64,000 nucleotides of DNA from Gigaspora rosea (taxonomy: Eukaryota > Glomeromycota > Glomeromycetes > Diversisporales > Gigasporaceae), in the NCBI GenBank assembly GCA_003550325.1, contig QKWP01000130.1:64492-128491 (forward strand), read 5' to 3'. Of the stretch, positions 1 to 11,698 are shown piece after piece. The notes beneath the pieces were generated by a model. The model was given only the letters and a program-made list of their open reading frames with translations. It made no database searches and was not told the DNA's origin. Each line of letters begins with the position of its first letter. Within the stretch, counting starts at the first letter, position 1. Made by a program: the position numbers and the translations under genes.

Positions 1-1604
1 TTTTTTTTTGTTCATTTATTATTTCAAATTTTTATGCGTCTATTTCTTTGACTAACTTTTAATTACTTTCTTATTTATGGTTAGCATATAGTTAAAGCAT
101 GTGTTTAGTTATGAGAAAAATTACAATATAACAGGGTGAAACTTGCAATAAATTCTGATTAAATCCACTTTGAAAATCACGCAATGGTAAAGGTAAAATT
201 CATTAACACAACGCCCTAACGATCAAAAGCGGGTTTTACTTGAATTTAATATGGGTTTCACCCTAATCTATTACAAGCTTTTCTGGATTTTATGCGCAGA
301 TTATGCACTATTAAATATGCAAAATTAGCCCTGATATGCAAAATATGCAATAGCATCTGCAATGCAATAAATGTCAGGTTTATGCGCAGAATCTGCAATT
401 GCAAATTTGCACTAGCCCTAGGTCGACTTAAGGAAGCTGGCCGATGATAGTTCATGGAACTCACCCATAAGTAGGAGAGAAATGTGAGACCAGAAATGTG
501 ACCTGAAGCAGGCACGTGCCCATGTGATCCCGGGTATTAACAAATTTGGACTTACAGGCCTGATTTCCTCGAAATGCAAGATTGGTGAGATATGGGCATT
601 AACAATTATTAATACATTCCGACGAATTTAGGTAAAATCAATTATAAGGGTAATTTGAGGTTTAATAATAATTATAAAAATATCAGTAATTATAGCAATA
701 ATAATAATAATAATTCGAGTAAAATCGATGATTATTGCGATGAAAATAATAAGACTCAATAAGTATAAATAAAGGCTGTTTGGCCCTTTGGAAACGACAT
801 TCAATTCCCACTTTGCTTTAATAAAACATACTATATATATGCGACCCAAAATTTGTCTTTATTGAAAATAATAAAATTATATACAGCCCGATACATAAAA
901 ATTTATACACTCGTTATTCTACTATAAATCCAAGTATTCTGCATAAACCGCCCCGCAACTCTATCTAACCGCTTAGCCAAATCTAACACGTCTCTTTTGA
1001 CCTAAACTGAACCAGTGACAGTTGCACGAAACCGATCTCATGATTTACTGATAGACCCGCCGGCATTTCGATATTTTGGGATTGTCAATGTAAATAGTAA
1101 TACAATACTTTAAACAAATAGAATTTGTACATCACTTCTTATTAAATAAATGCTTCATTTAGTTTATATGAAATTAAATGCCGGATCATTAATTCTGAAA
1201 CCCCATTAAATTAGATATAGATCGTGTAGCATTGGGAGCAAATTGTATCAATTTAAATTGCGAATATTTTCTTTCTCAAAACACTTTAAATTTAATAATA
1301 AAGTTCTTTAATCGACCTTATTCTTTTAAAAACTGAATGTTTAAGTTATATATTGTATTTAAATATAATTATTTTTCTTATTCGTAAATATTCTCTTATC
1401 TATCTGTTTAATACTTCATAATCACATTGTTATAAATTCAATTATTTCTTTCTATTTAAATAAAATTACCCTTGTCATATCATCACTTGAGTTGTGACAA
1501 AGATATATATACATATACAATTTTCTCGTATTATTTTCTAACAATTCCTTCTTTTTAGCATCATTGTAACTCGTTCTTCTGAACAAAATAATAACAGCAT
1601 CAAA
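1..1604. other. Intergenic AT-rich DNA
   Basis: I see no gene here. It holds an AAT-rich microsatellite near 660-715 and a stretch at 285-415 in which TATGCGCAGA-like and TGCAAAT-like words recur, probably an old repeat. The last 100 bases before the ATG at 1605 are AT-rich with TATATA words near 1503 and could hold the core promoter of the following gene, but no element is clear enough to call. Confidence 0.5.
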
Positions 1605-2516
1605 ATGTCAAATTACAATAACTTATATGTAAATCAGCAAGAAAAAATCGTCAGCTCATTAGATATTATCAAGTGGCCAATAATGATACACAAATGTATC
1701 TAGAAGATTAAAAGTTTCAAGATTTATCACAGGATTCTATTAATGAAATTATCAAAGAAATGTGTAATCTATATAAGGAAAAAAGATTTGAATGCAAAAA
1801 TCCTTTTTCAATTCTTGACATATTGGAACAATTTTTAATAAAGAAAAAGCAAAATCCAGTCGATATTATCAATTTTTGCCTAAATGATCAAATCAGTCCT
1901 ATTGTTCAACTTATTCTTGCATGTTGTTATCATTTTGGCAAATGGATTGAAAAAGATGAACATAAGGCATTCATTTATTATCAAAAATCTGCAGCAATGG
2001 GAATTTCTCTTGAATTTTTTGAAATTGGAAACTGTTATTTTTTCAGAATTGGAGTTGAAAAAAATGAACATAAAGCATTCATTTATGCTCAAAAATCAGC
2101 AGAGATGAGTGACGCTAGTGGAATGGCTAGTGTTGGGTTTTGTTATAATTGTTGAAAAGGATGAACATAAAGCCCTCATTTATTATCAAAAATCAGCAGA
2201 GATAGGTGATGCTATTGGAACAGCTGGCGTTGGATATTGTTATAATTATGGAATTGGTGTTGGAAAGGACGAACATAAGGCCTTCATTTATTATCAAAAA
2301 GCTGAAGAGATAGGATATGCTGAAGTAACATATAAAATTGAAAGTTTTTATCAATATGGAATCGGAGTCGAAAAGGATGAAAATAAAGCCTTCATTTATT
2401 ATCAAAAATCAGCAGAAATAGGACACTCTTGTGCAATGCTAAGTGTTGCAGAATGTTATCGATGTGGAATTGGTGTAATAAGAGATTTAGATAAAGCCAA
2501 ATACTGGTATCAAAGG
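1605..2516 (+). pseudogene. Sel1-like repeat module of a broken Sel1-kinase gene
   Basis: This is the N-terminal part of a gene that once joined Sel1-like repeats to a protein kinase. The likely ATG is at 1605 (MSNYNNLY...). After a leader (QDLSQDSINEIIKEM near 1725) come about five Sel1-type repeats of about 36 residues with the recurring core KDEHKAFIYYQKSAE, ending KAKYWYQ. Sel1 repeats form alpha-solenoid surfaces that bind other proteins. Lesions are visible: an apparent 1-base loss near 1674, an in-frame TAA at 1709-1711, and loss of about 11 bases near 2150 (the YGIG of one repeat), which shifts the frame between two overlapping open stretches (1760-2155 and 2109-2519). A splice donor (AG/GTAAAT) follows at about 2517 and leads to the kinase exons. 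In Rhizophagus this architecture belongs to very large families. The gene is almost certainly inactive as read. Confidence 0.8.
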
Positions 2517-2725
2517 TAAATATTCAATTTAATTTAAATTTGAGCAGAAGTATTATAAATCATAAGATCAGATGTAATTGAAATAAAAAATATATTAGTT
2601 TAAGATTAGAGTTAAAATAAAGTTTGGCAAGATAATGTACTAAAAATTTGTTAAAAAAATGATTTCATAAGTGAAATTTCGACTAAAAAAAATTTATTAT
2701 AGCTGATCTTGATATTCGATTGGTA

Positions 2726-2871
2726 CTCTCCAGGCAGGGCTGGCAACAGAGTGCTGTATGGAGTCAATGTTGCCAATGGAGCTCCGAATGGAGTCAATGT
2801 ATATTAGTTTTTTCAGTCATTTGCATAACCATCGAACTCTATTGGCCCCATTGCCGACCCTGTCTCCAGGG
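2726..2871. mobile_element. Short TIR element (MITE) in the intron of the Sel1-kinase relic
   Basis: A 146-bp, relatively GC-rich stretch with imperfect terminal inverted repeats: left CTCTCCAGGCAGGGCTGGCA, right (reverse complement) CCCTGGAGACAGGGTCGGCA. It is flanked by TA on both sides, as expected for Tc1/mariner-type insertions. It lies inside the long intron (about 2517-3050) between the Sel1 and kinase parts. It also carries a doubled GGAGTCAATGT phrase. Confidence 0.55.
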
Positions 2872-3050
2872 TATCAAATTACAATACTGTAATAACATCG
2901 ATGTTGATATTTATATATATAAATTGCCAATAGCAGGAGTAGAGAAAATTATTTTGCTTTAGGTATTATCTATCATATTTAAGTTAATACAAACTATAAC
3001 TGATATTTATTTATATCTAACATTGATTAAATTTTATCAATAAATATTAG

Positions 3051-4290
3051 TTAAAAACGAATGGATACATAACTTAGAAATTGAAGATGATTTGAAAAAA
3101 ATATTTATTGAAAGCAAATATCAGTTAACTTGGATTTTTTTGATGAATTTAAAGATTTTAAAATGATTGGTAAAGGTGGTTTCACAACTGTATACCGTGC
3201 TGAATGGTTTGATAAAATTAACCTTAATTACAGAACTGTTGCACTTAAATTATTTCATGAATCAAATAATTGGCATAAAGAATTTATAAGAGAGGTAATA
3301 TTATTGATTACTTTTATCAATTATATTATGTTTTATAATTATAATAACAATTAAAATATAAATTTCCTTTAATAATAAGTTAAAGGCATATTGTGATATC
3401 GGTCTTAAAGATCCAACTTTTTTAAGTTGTTTTGGTGTATCAAAAGATAAAGTTTCTAAAGATTATATTCTTGTCATAGAATATGCTTTAGAAGGTTGCT
3501 TGCGAAAAAATCTGCATGCTATAGCACAAGTGGATTGGAGAGTTAGATTAAATCTATTACAATGCATTACATATGATCTTCTGATAATTCATTTTCAAGA
3601 TCTTATTCATCGTGATTTACATAGTGGAAATATTTTATTAAATAGTTTAAAAAGTGCACACATAGCTGATTTAGGGCTTTCGATAACAGCTAATATTCCA
3701 TCAAAATCAAATTCAGATGGAATTTATGGAATTTTACTATATATTGCTCCTGAAGTTTTGAATAAACATCCATATACTAAAGAATCTAATATTTATTCAT
3801 TTAGTATAATCATGTGGGAAATTTTATATGGCAAACTAGTTTCTTTCGAGCAGGAATCAGAATCACAATTCCAATTACAAGTATGTAATGGTTTATGACC
3901 ACATATTTGTGAAAATATAGCAACATGCTATGCGGATTTAATGAAGAAATGTTGGAACATGGATCCAAAAAAATGACTAACAGTAAAAGAAATTTATGAT
4001 ACTTTTGCAGAATGGCAGACTAATGAAACTATTTTATTAGAATTATCTGAATCTGATAAAAAACTACAAAATATAAAAAATAAAGATATACAAGTAGATA
4101 TTGAATCAGATTATAGAAGTAGATTTATTTCATTTAACAGTAGTTATAAATATCAAGGTAATTATAAGGTTTGTTTTATTTAAAATAAATCATATTATTT
4201 TATATTATGCATTTCTTGATATCTTTTTATATAGGTAGTAAATTATGTGAATTAGAAATACCAAATATTTGATTAGTAGAAGCAACACAT
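3051..4290 (+). pseudogene. TKL-type protein kinase domain, broken
   Basis: This is the kinase half of the gene begun at 1605. In order it shows a lead-in (NEWIHNLEIEDDLKKIF), a glycine loop GKGGFTTVYRAEW, the ATP lysine in VALKLF, the catalytic loop HRDLHSGNIL, DLG in place of DFG, and APEVL; further on are MWEILYGK and KKCWNMDPK. An 85-base intron (3295-3379, GTAATA...AAG) interrupts the domain. A frame break near 3128 separates lead-in and glycine loop. Two in-frame TGA codons at 3896-3898 (GL*PHI) and 3974-3976 (KK*LT) sit where relatives have arginine, as CGA-to-TGA change would give. The tail runs into another donor near 4156 and a short last exon (SKLCELEIPN) near 4236-4270 that also has a stop. 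Kinase function as written is very unlikely. The family call is firm; inactivity is inferred from the lesions. Confidence 0.85.
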
Positions 4291-5024
4291 ATTTTTGAAC
4301 AAAAAATATGGCAGATCTCATTAATCATTAATTTAGCACCATACTATTATTACTATACTTTAAGAATTAGTATTCAAAAAACAATTTTTAATTTATAGCA
4401 TGATATAAAAATGATCAACTATTGCCGAATTTTGAAAGTGTAATAAAATCAAATTACATACATCTCTGATTGAATAATTATAAAGCTTAAAGGCCTATCA
4501 ATTTATAAAAATTGCTAAACACCTACATGTTAACAGACTTTGGGTTCTTAAGTGCTTTAAACATATAGACATATGTATTGAAAATTTCATAATACATTTT
4601 TGATATATTATAATAGCTGTAATTAGATTTATTTAACATAAAAAAATTTTATTTTTGATTATTGAACAAATAATTAGATTTTTAAATAATTAAAAGCATT
4701 ATGAAATTTAAAATAAATCAGTAAACTGGTCTTATTGGAGACTAGAACAGGTTGTGTTACTATAGAATAATGACTAATGTATCTGGGTATTTACAATACA
4801 AAGATTGATATGCATCCAGGTACATTTTTATTTAACTTCACTAATTTTTAATATTTAATACCAACTGGGTACTTAAAATATAAAATATTATTCTTTAAAA
4901 TATAATATAATATTGTCAAATTCTAGTTCTCAGTTGCTCTAAGTACAATTATAGGTTCTGTTAATTAGTACTAAAAAAATAAATGTTTTAATATATTGGA
5001 TTTATATTAGCATATTAGGAATAT
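4291..5024. other. Intergenic AT-rich DNA
   Basis: I see no gene or well-bounded repeat. This is the 3' side of the kinase relic and the target region for the retroposed fragment at 5040. Confidence 0.4.
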
Positions 5025-5039
5025 AGAATCTTATTATAT

Positions 5040-5245
5040 GTACAAGCCAGGTCAGTCATATAAATGGGAATATGGAAGGCTCTGGTGGGTTTTAACCATG
5101 GATAAATAGTTGTATTACCTAAAGTCCTAGTTCTAATACTTGTATATAATATGTATGTACTTCAGCAATATATCAACTTACTTAAGTATTAATAAAAGTT
5201 TGGGGCAGGAGCTACATCTGGGGTTCCCCCTAATATAAAAAAAAA
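5040..5245 (+). mobile_element. 5'-truncated retroposed fragment with target duplication
   Basis: A 206-bp insertion ending in poly(A), bounded by a perfect 15-bp direct repeat AGAATCTTATTATAT at 5025-5039 and 5246-5260. The block ATAAATGGGAATATGG.AGG CTCTGGT.GGTTT ... GGATAAATAGT matches the 3' part of the SINE at 30057-31382 and, from CTCTGGT on, the 3' tail of the LINE at 12604. It is followed by AATAAAAG and a GGGG/CCCC mini-hairpin before the A-tail. Target duplication, A-tail and 5' truncation together indicate target-primed reverse transcription. Confidence 0.85.
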
Positions 5246-5260
5246 AGAATCTTATTATAT

Positions 5261-6737
5261 TTATATCAAATTTTGTTTTGAATTTAGAATTTGAAATTTT
5301 TATTGTAAATTACTATATATAATCTAAAATATTTTAAAATTAAGAAACAATTTTACTTGAAACATTATCACATACCAAATACAAAACAATCTATTTAAAA
5401 TTTATACTATTTTTTTTTATGTATAATTAAGTAGCTAAATTTTTAAGATTGGCAAAAAATAAATAAAATCAATTAGTAATAGTATAATCCCAGAATATCT
5501 ATAGAGGAATAAGGTTTTTAAAAATTACCAAATATAAAAAGATCTGCAAAATTGTCAAAAATAAGCAATCTAATTACTATAAATAAAAATAACCTGTACA
5601 AAAAAAATCAAAAATAAGCAAACTAAACCTTACCCCTCTATATATATTTTAGGATTCTTTAATAGTTGTTAATAATTTATTGTATCTAGCAAAAGTTTTC
5701 TGTATCTGCAATATAGGTAAATTTTAGATGGTAGTATAGATTTTAATTGAGACCTCCAATCTTAGCTTTAGCTGTTCTCAGACTCAGTAGCCACAATAAT
5801 TATAATAAGTGTCATAGTAGATTTCGATACCCGTGTGATTGAGATAATACTCATGTAATTGGAAAATAATGGCACAAAAGCTGCAGGAATTTAAAGTTGC
5901 AGAACAATTCATTGATTCATTCATTTCTAGTCTTTAGTAATTACACTGAGCAGCTATCTTATTTTATAAAAATTTTCATGATATATTTATATATGCCAAC
6001 ATTTTTATAAATCAATTTTTATTAACAATTTATTAGTTATAAATAACATTAATTTTTTGATTTTAGACCTTTAGACATACTTATTGGTACCTCCGTTCCT
6101 GGTGTAATGGTTGATTGCCAATTTATGCTCCAACTGTATACGGGAAGAATATATCAATCTATATAGGGTCACAGTATAAATAAAGCAGATATGCAAGATG
6201 CAGATACTTGTGATACTAATATAGGGGATAAATTGATATCAATAATATAATATAAAGATGACATGCGGATAAATAGTGAGATCAAAATGTGTATCATGTG
6301 GTTGATAGTAGACTGATATTTAGCCAGATTCTGGTCTGGTAATATCGATATAGATGAGTTCAAGAATTTCCTGCAGATGCAGGAGTTTTATTTGAAGAGT
6401 AAAGTGAGTTCTAAAACAACTAGCAAGAACAGTGGAATCTAAAAGAAACAATGTTTATCGAACTTATATTTAAACTAAAAGGCTTTACTATAGTCCTATC
6501 GGTAGTCCAATATGAGTCATATGAGCAATTTCAAAGAATTAACAAGACTAGATTACACAGAATTTGAGTCTTAATAAAACTGAATTGAGGTTACAAGTCA
6601 ATTCAGCTCATCAAAATTAGTAATGAAGGGTTTATTAAATTTAAAGTCGAATTTGGAATATTACAGTATTTTCTATTACCATTAACTTTTTTGTAATAGG
6701 CGAGAACTGCTGAACTTTATTAAATTTTGAAGTCTTA
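5261..6737. other. Intergenic; old repeat and possible coding relic
   Basis: 5505-5660 is a dispersed repeat (recurring AAAATAAGCAAACTAA, ending TATATATTTTAGGATT) with a relative at 46855-47010. Around 6068-6440 a reading frame (PLDILIGTSVPGVMVDCQFMLQL, a little over 20 residues read discontinuously, then later GNIDIDEFKNF) is broken by TAG, TAA and TGA. It may be a decayed exon, but I do not recognise it. Confidence 0.3.
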
Positions 6738-8246
6738 TATATATTGTGCCACAGATCGCTTCTTGCATTAGATATAATCCAATGTGCATCAGATACCAAT
6801 TTCCATTTGACGCACATCACCTGTCAATTGGTCATCTGACATGCGTCAGTTGTAACCAGACACATGTCGGCTGTAATCTGATGCAAGATTATCAAAATCA
6901 AAAAAAAATTTTTATAGGTTAGTTCTTGAAGCGATAACACCAGATAAGAACCTAGAGTAATTTTTTTTCTTTAGATATATGAAATTAGACTCTGGATAAG
7001 CTTTTAAATTTTTGTGCTGCTTTTTTTTTATATTACTAACTCTTTTTCTAGGCAAGATTTCATCGTTAAATTCATGGTTTAAATTTATATCACCCTTTTA
7101 TGCTGACTTTAATCTTTGAGTTTATAAGTTTATCACTTTTGTTACCTTTTTCTTTCTTTTTTCTGCATTTACTAACACTTTTTTCAAGGTAGTTTCATAG
7201 TTGGAGTCACTGCTTTGAAGCCATCGCTTTGGAGAAAGTCAGTAAGTTTATCACTTATGTTATTACGTTACCTTTTTCTGTTTTTTTTTTTGTGTTTATT
7301 CATGCTTCTTCTTTTCAGGTTGATTTTGTCACTTTGGAGCCATCGTTGTCATTAAAGTCAGTAAATTTATTCGCTTTTGTCTTGTTTTTTCTTTATTTCT
7401 AACGTTTCTTTTTTGGTGTGATTTCGTCTTTTAGAGTTTCATCGTTATTGGGATTATTGGCATTGTTGTGTTTGATTCAGTAATGCAAATTTGTTGTTTT
7501 GAGTTATTATATTATATTTTTCTTTTTTCATATTTACTATTGCTTTTGTTTGTGATTTGTGAAGTTTTCATGTAGATTGCATTGTTTGTGCTTATTTCTG
7601 TTGGGTATAAATAATTTTAGTAATTATTATTGCGACAAAAGAGGATTTATAAAAGATGAACATAAAGCTTTTGAATATTACAAAAGGCTGCCAATATGAA
7701 TAAACTTAGTGAAATAGTTAATGTTACCAGAATGGAATTGAGTACAAAGAGATATTCAAAGGTGTTCTTGCGTTTGTTCTCTCTAGTTTGGTATGTAAGT
7801 GAAAATTTGTAGCTGTATAGTTTCGTAGTTTATTATGCTTAATTCATAGTAGTGCATTTATTTATTGTTATGATTTCATTGTTAGTTGCGCTTGAATTTT
7901 TTTTATTTTAATAAAAAAATTAAATTTTAGTGATAAAAATTTTAATAATAATTAAACACATGATTTTAATAGTGTGTAATTTACAACCTACCCATCTCAA
8001 ATTACATAACAGCAAATCAGTATCTAATATGTATCAGATTTGATCTGATGCAATGATGCATTTGAGGCACAAAAATAATTAAATATATAATCTCAACAGT
8101 GCGTCGATTTGCAATTGAAGTATCTCTAATTATAACTAAAGCACATCAGATGCCAATTGACAGGTGACGTATATCACATGGAAATTGGCATCTGACGCAT
8201 ATTAGATTAGATCTGATGCAAGAAGCAATCTAAGGCACAACATATA
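6738..8246. mobile_element. 1.5-kb element with long terminal inverted repeats
   Basis: Left end (6738-~6860) and right end (~8120-8246) are inverted copies over more than 110 bases, starting TATATRTTGTGCC and continuing GCTTCTTGCAT, then a shared CACCTGTCAATTGG. The interior (about 6900-8080) is T-rich, with two or three diverged copies of a phrase like CACTTTGGAGCCATCG, and carries a scrap of Sel1 coding sequence. No transposase is visible, so it is non-autonomous. Long TIRs suggest a Mutator-like or similar group, but the target duplication is unclear in TATA-rich flanks, so the superfamily stays open. Confidence 0.6.
7637..7760 (+). pseudogene. Sel1-like repeat fragment inside a TIR element
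   Basis: Translation gives SNYYCDKRGFIKDEHKAFEY followed by YK, a canonical Sel1 repeat of the kind seen at 1900-2500. After a frame change it continues AANMNKLSEIVNV, and a final piece resembles CYQNGI.V.RDIQ. At least two frameshifts are needed, so it is not functional. It lies between the terminal inverted repeats of the 6738-8246 element, so it was either captured by that element or is the remnant of a host gene that the element invaded. Confidence 0.6.
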
Positions 8247-8937
8247 CATTTAATTTCTTAGAGCATTATGCAAAAATTATAGTGCTTCACTATGAATTAC
8301 GTATGACATTAAAATTTTAGCATTTCAAAAAAAATTTAGTGCTATGCTAAAAAAACTAGTATTGAAAATTCAGTATTACATATATAACTATGCCACTCAG
8401 CTACTAATTATTTCCATTTTCATTTTAGTATAATATATAAAATTGTGCTATAATTTTAATGAAAATACTAAATTCATTTTTGACAAATAAAAAGGGAAAA
8501 ATTTAAAATATATACGTAAAAAAAATATCCTAATAAAGAATATTAAAACTAAAAATTTTGATTTGTTACACTGGTTTAGTACAACAATATTGCGCAATTA
8601 GGGCTGTGTCATTAATTACCTAATTATTTTTTATCAGAGACCTACTCCTCCTACCTCTTCTTTAATATATATAGTCAGGTTCTTATATATAATTTCAACT
8701 TTTTTTACCCCCTTCCTCCCATAAAAAATTACCTGATTTTTGGCACTCCCCTTACTTATGCAGTATTTGATTATATGAAATTTATTGTTACACAAAATAT
8801 TTTATATGCAAGAAGAATGGATTCATATGTTCTGTTTATCAGGCATTAATTTGACCAATATGATTTGAAGTGACTTTTTGTTCTTAAAATTATCTATCTG
8901 AAGTAAAGCCAATATTATTCTATATTAAATTACATCT
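8247..8937. other. Intergenic AT-rich DNA
   Basis: I see nothing gene-like. Its right end is the 3' side of the minus-strand Sel1 fragment that follows. Confidence 0.4.
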
Positions 8938-9583
8938 TTATTGGTATTTCTTTAATAAATAATGCTATTGAATCAGAAGTTTTATTTATTAATGTTATAA
9001 ATAATTTGTATAAAAAAACTAAACACTTACCAGTTTTGCTTCAATTAGTGGTATTCGTATTCCTGCATTAGAGCATTCCCATTTTATACAGCAAATTTTG
9101 TAATATTTCAAAGCTTTGATGAAATTTATTTCTATTACAATTCCATTATAATAGCAATTACTAATCATACAATATGCTATTTTATCTTGTTCACCAGCTT
9201 TTTTGAATAAACGAAATGCTTTAGTTTTATTTTTTTCACAACTCATTCCATACTTATGCATTATAGCAAGCTCACATTTTGCTTTTAAAACTCCACTACC
9301 TGCCACTAGATTAAAATAATAGGATGCTTCATTATAATCATAATCTTCGAGAATACCAAGACTGTATCTGTAACAAAGTGCTGCCTTATAATAAGAATAG
9401 ATATCCTTTTTTTCACAACTCTTTTTACACCAATATAAACATTTATTATAGTCTTTATTTGTTTCAAACTCTTTTATATAAAAATATGTAAGAATAGTTT
9501 CACGATGTTCTATAAGTGCATTAGAATTAATAACAAAATCAAAAAATTTTTTTGAATTTTCACTATTATTTTCAGGCCAATTG
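8938..9583 (-). pseudogene. Sel1-like repeat protein, 3' exons only (truncated gene)
   Basis: On the minus strand an open frame runs without stops from about 9583 to 9031 (NWPENNSENSKKFFDFVINS... to ...IPLIEAKL), ends at a clean GTAAGT donor (9030) and can splice to CATTATTTATTAAAG... at 8964, giving a nine-residue tail and TAA at 8938-8940. About 190 residues are readable. Repeats of Sel1 type are visible (YYKAALCYRYSLGILEDYDY, CELAIMHKYGMSCEKNKTKA, CMISNCYYNGIVIEINFIKA), so it is probably a protein-binding solenoid. No start codon or 5' exon can be joined: upstream of 9584 lies a MITE and then sequence with stops in the continuing frame. It may be a gene fragment or the last exons of a gene whose 5' part I cannot recognise. 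Confidence 0.6.
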
Positions 9584-9587
9584 CTTA

Positions 9588-9913
9588 CAGTCTTCCTCCT
9601 CTATAATCATAATCACAACTCCCATACAATCACATTAATTTTTGAGACAATTTATTAAAAAACTTATAAAAAAAACTTCTATATAAAAGTGCTGACATTT
9701 ATTAGATAATATTTTAGGAGGTGGAAGGTCAAGAAAATCTTATTTTAGTTAAATTTGATTAGCTAAAATTCTATTTATAGAACTTATCTGAGGGTGGGGT
9801 AAGCCCCTATAGTAAATAGATATTAGGTAATAAATATCAGCACCCTAATTACAATCTTTTATAATCACCAATTTTCTTGATACAAACTGTGTGATTATAG
9901 AGGAGAAAGACTG
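9588..9913. mobile_element. TA-flanked MITE (CAGTC-CTCCT family)
   Basis: 326 bp with inverted ends CAGTCTTCCTCCTCTATAAT / CAGTCTTTCTCCTCTATAAT, flanked by TA on both sides (9586-9587, 9914-9915). Relatives with the same style of end are at 28427-28594 and 51936-52130. Tc1/mariner-like by end sequence and TA target. It lies 2 bases upstream of the AG used as the splice acceptor of the Sel1 fragment. Confidence 0.8.
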
Positions 9914-10059
9914 TATATTATTTACAGAATTGTCAGAATTAATAACCATATCCTTAATGTACAATTTGAAACTCTTTAGACAAATTTGCAATAATTATAT
10001 TAGATTCAGAGAAACTACTAGTAAGGATAGGAATCATATAGTTATTAGTTGACTAATTG

Positions 10060-10556
10060 ACTAAATTTTTTTATAGTCAGTTGATCAATTAGTCAATTAG
10101 TTGATTAGTTAATTAGTCGACTAGTTGATTAGTCAATTAGTCAACTAGTCGATTAGTTGATTAGTTGATTAGTTGATTAGTTGACTAGTCAATTAGATGA
10201 TTAGTCGATTAGTTGATTAGTCAATTAGTCAATTAGTCGACTAGTCGGCTAGTTGATTAGTTAATTAGTCAATTAGTTAATTAGTCAATTGGTTGACTAG
10301 TCATTTAGTCAATTAGTTTGGTTACTTGTCTATTAATTATCTATTTCATAATTTCATTGCTATATTTCTAATATTTATTTTCTGTTTTATAGTTGACTAG
10401 TGACTAATCAACTAATTGTCTAATCGACAATCAATTAATCAACTAATCAATTAATCGACTAATTGACTAATCAACTAATTACTAGTTGATTAGTCAATTT
10501 TTAGTCAATAACTAACAGCTTTAGTCAACTAACTAATTAACTAAAAATTTTTAACT
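10060..10556. repeat. Octamer minisatellite in two opposite orientations
   Basis: About thirty 8-base units of the form TAGTYRAY run from roughly 10060 to 10310 (TAGTCAAT, TAGTTGAT, TAGTCGAC, TAGTTAAT and so on). They differ almost only by C/T and A/G exchanges. After about 80 bases of other sequence the reverse complement of the same unit (RTYRACTA) resumes at about 10390-10556. Confidence 0.85.
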
Positions 10557-10689
10557 AATTCCTATTTTAACTACTAGTACATTGCTCAACTTTCTTCGTC
10601 AAATTTTTTATAAGCCTCTAATTTTATATTGCTAACAATATTATAAACTTCATTTATTTAAGGCCGATTTTCTGAATCTAAATCCTAAT

Positions 10690-11240
10690 TTTTTCTTCTT
10701 TTGTAGGTCTCTGATGAATATGAAGTGGTGTTGAAAAATTGGAATCAAGGAACTAGACTAGAACCTAGATAAGTACCAATCTTTAGGTTTATTCTTTCTT
10801 ACCTTTTCTCATTTCTTTTATTTATTTATTTATTTTTTTGTAGGTCTTTAGTATATATAAAATAGTGTTAGAAAATTAGAAACTGAAAACTAGACTAGGA
10901 TTTAGATAAATACTAGTCTCTAGTTTTGTTCTTTTATTTTTTTCAATTTTTTTTACTTATTTTTTTCTTTTGTAGATTTTTTAGTAAATATAAAATAACA
11001 TTAGAAAATTGGGATCCAAGAACTAGTCTAGGATAGTTAAGTACCAGTTTCTAGTTTTATTTCTTCTTGTTTTTTCTTTGTTTTTTGTTTTTTTTCTTGT
11101 TATTAATTTTTTCTTTTTTTGTAGGTCTGTAGCAAAGTAAATGGACACTAAAGAATTGAGATTCAGAAACTAGAACTAGAATATAAGTACCAGTCTTTAG
11201 TATTATCTCTTTTTGTTTTTTTTCTTTCTTATTACTAAAT
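10690..11240. repeat. Tandem array of about 136-bp units
   Basis: Four diverged units begin at TTGTAGGTCTCTGATGAA (about 10703), TTGTAGGTCTTTAGTATA (about 10839), TTGTAGATTTTTTAG (about 10971) and TTGTAGGTCTGTAGC (about 11118). Each contains a phrase like AACTAGACTAG followed by AGTACCAGTCT and a T-rich spacer. No coding signal is visible. Confidence 0.7.
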
Positions 11241-11698
11241 TTTTTTTAGACTTAGATTTTACATTGGGTCAATGAAAACCAAAAGGTGTTAAGTTTAAAG
11301 TTGTAAAGTAATAATAGTGAATGATGTGGGTTTATTATAAAATAGAAATTTTGTAAATATGAACAAAAATTATTTTGTAATTAAGTTTTTTTAATTAATA
11401 AAAAATTTTTAATAATAATAATAAAGTTTTTTTTGGTATTTATAATTATTATTGATATATATTGATTGATATCATTATTGGTTATATATTAATTACTATT
11501 GTATCAGTTATATTGATTATAATCATAATAGAAATTAGCAGAGATTTATTATTGATATAAATTCCTCTAGTTAGTAATTAATAATAATCAGCTACAAAAT
11601 TTTCTGCATGTATCAAAGCTCAAGTTATGTGGCAGTTTATGTAATTAATTTGACTTATGAATTTAGATTGAAATATCAATTAACTTTTTTTATTTTAA
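11241..11698. other. Intergenic AT-rich DNA
   Basis: AT-rich with short ATTGATATAT-like runs around 11450-11580. No gene seen. Confidence 0.4.

Noticed and set aside
6169..6363. 64-residue minus-strand frame
   Set aside because: No recognisable motif; the plus strand of the same stretch reads more like a decayed exon, although that too is uncertain.
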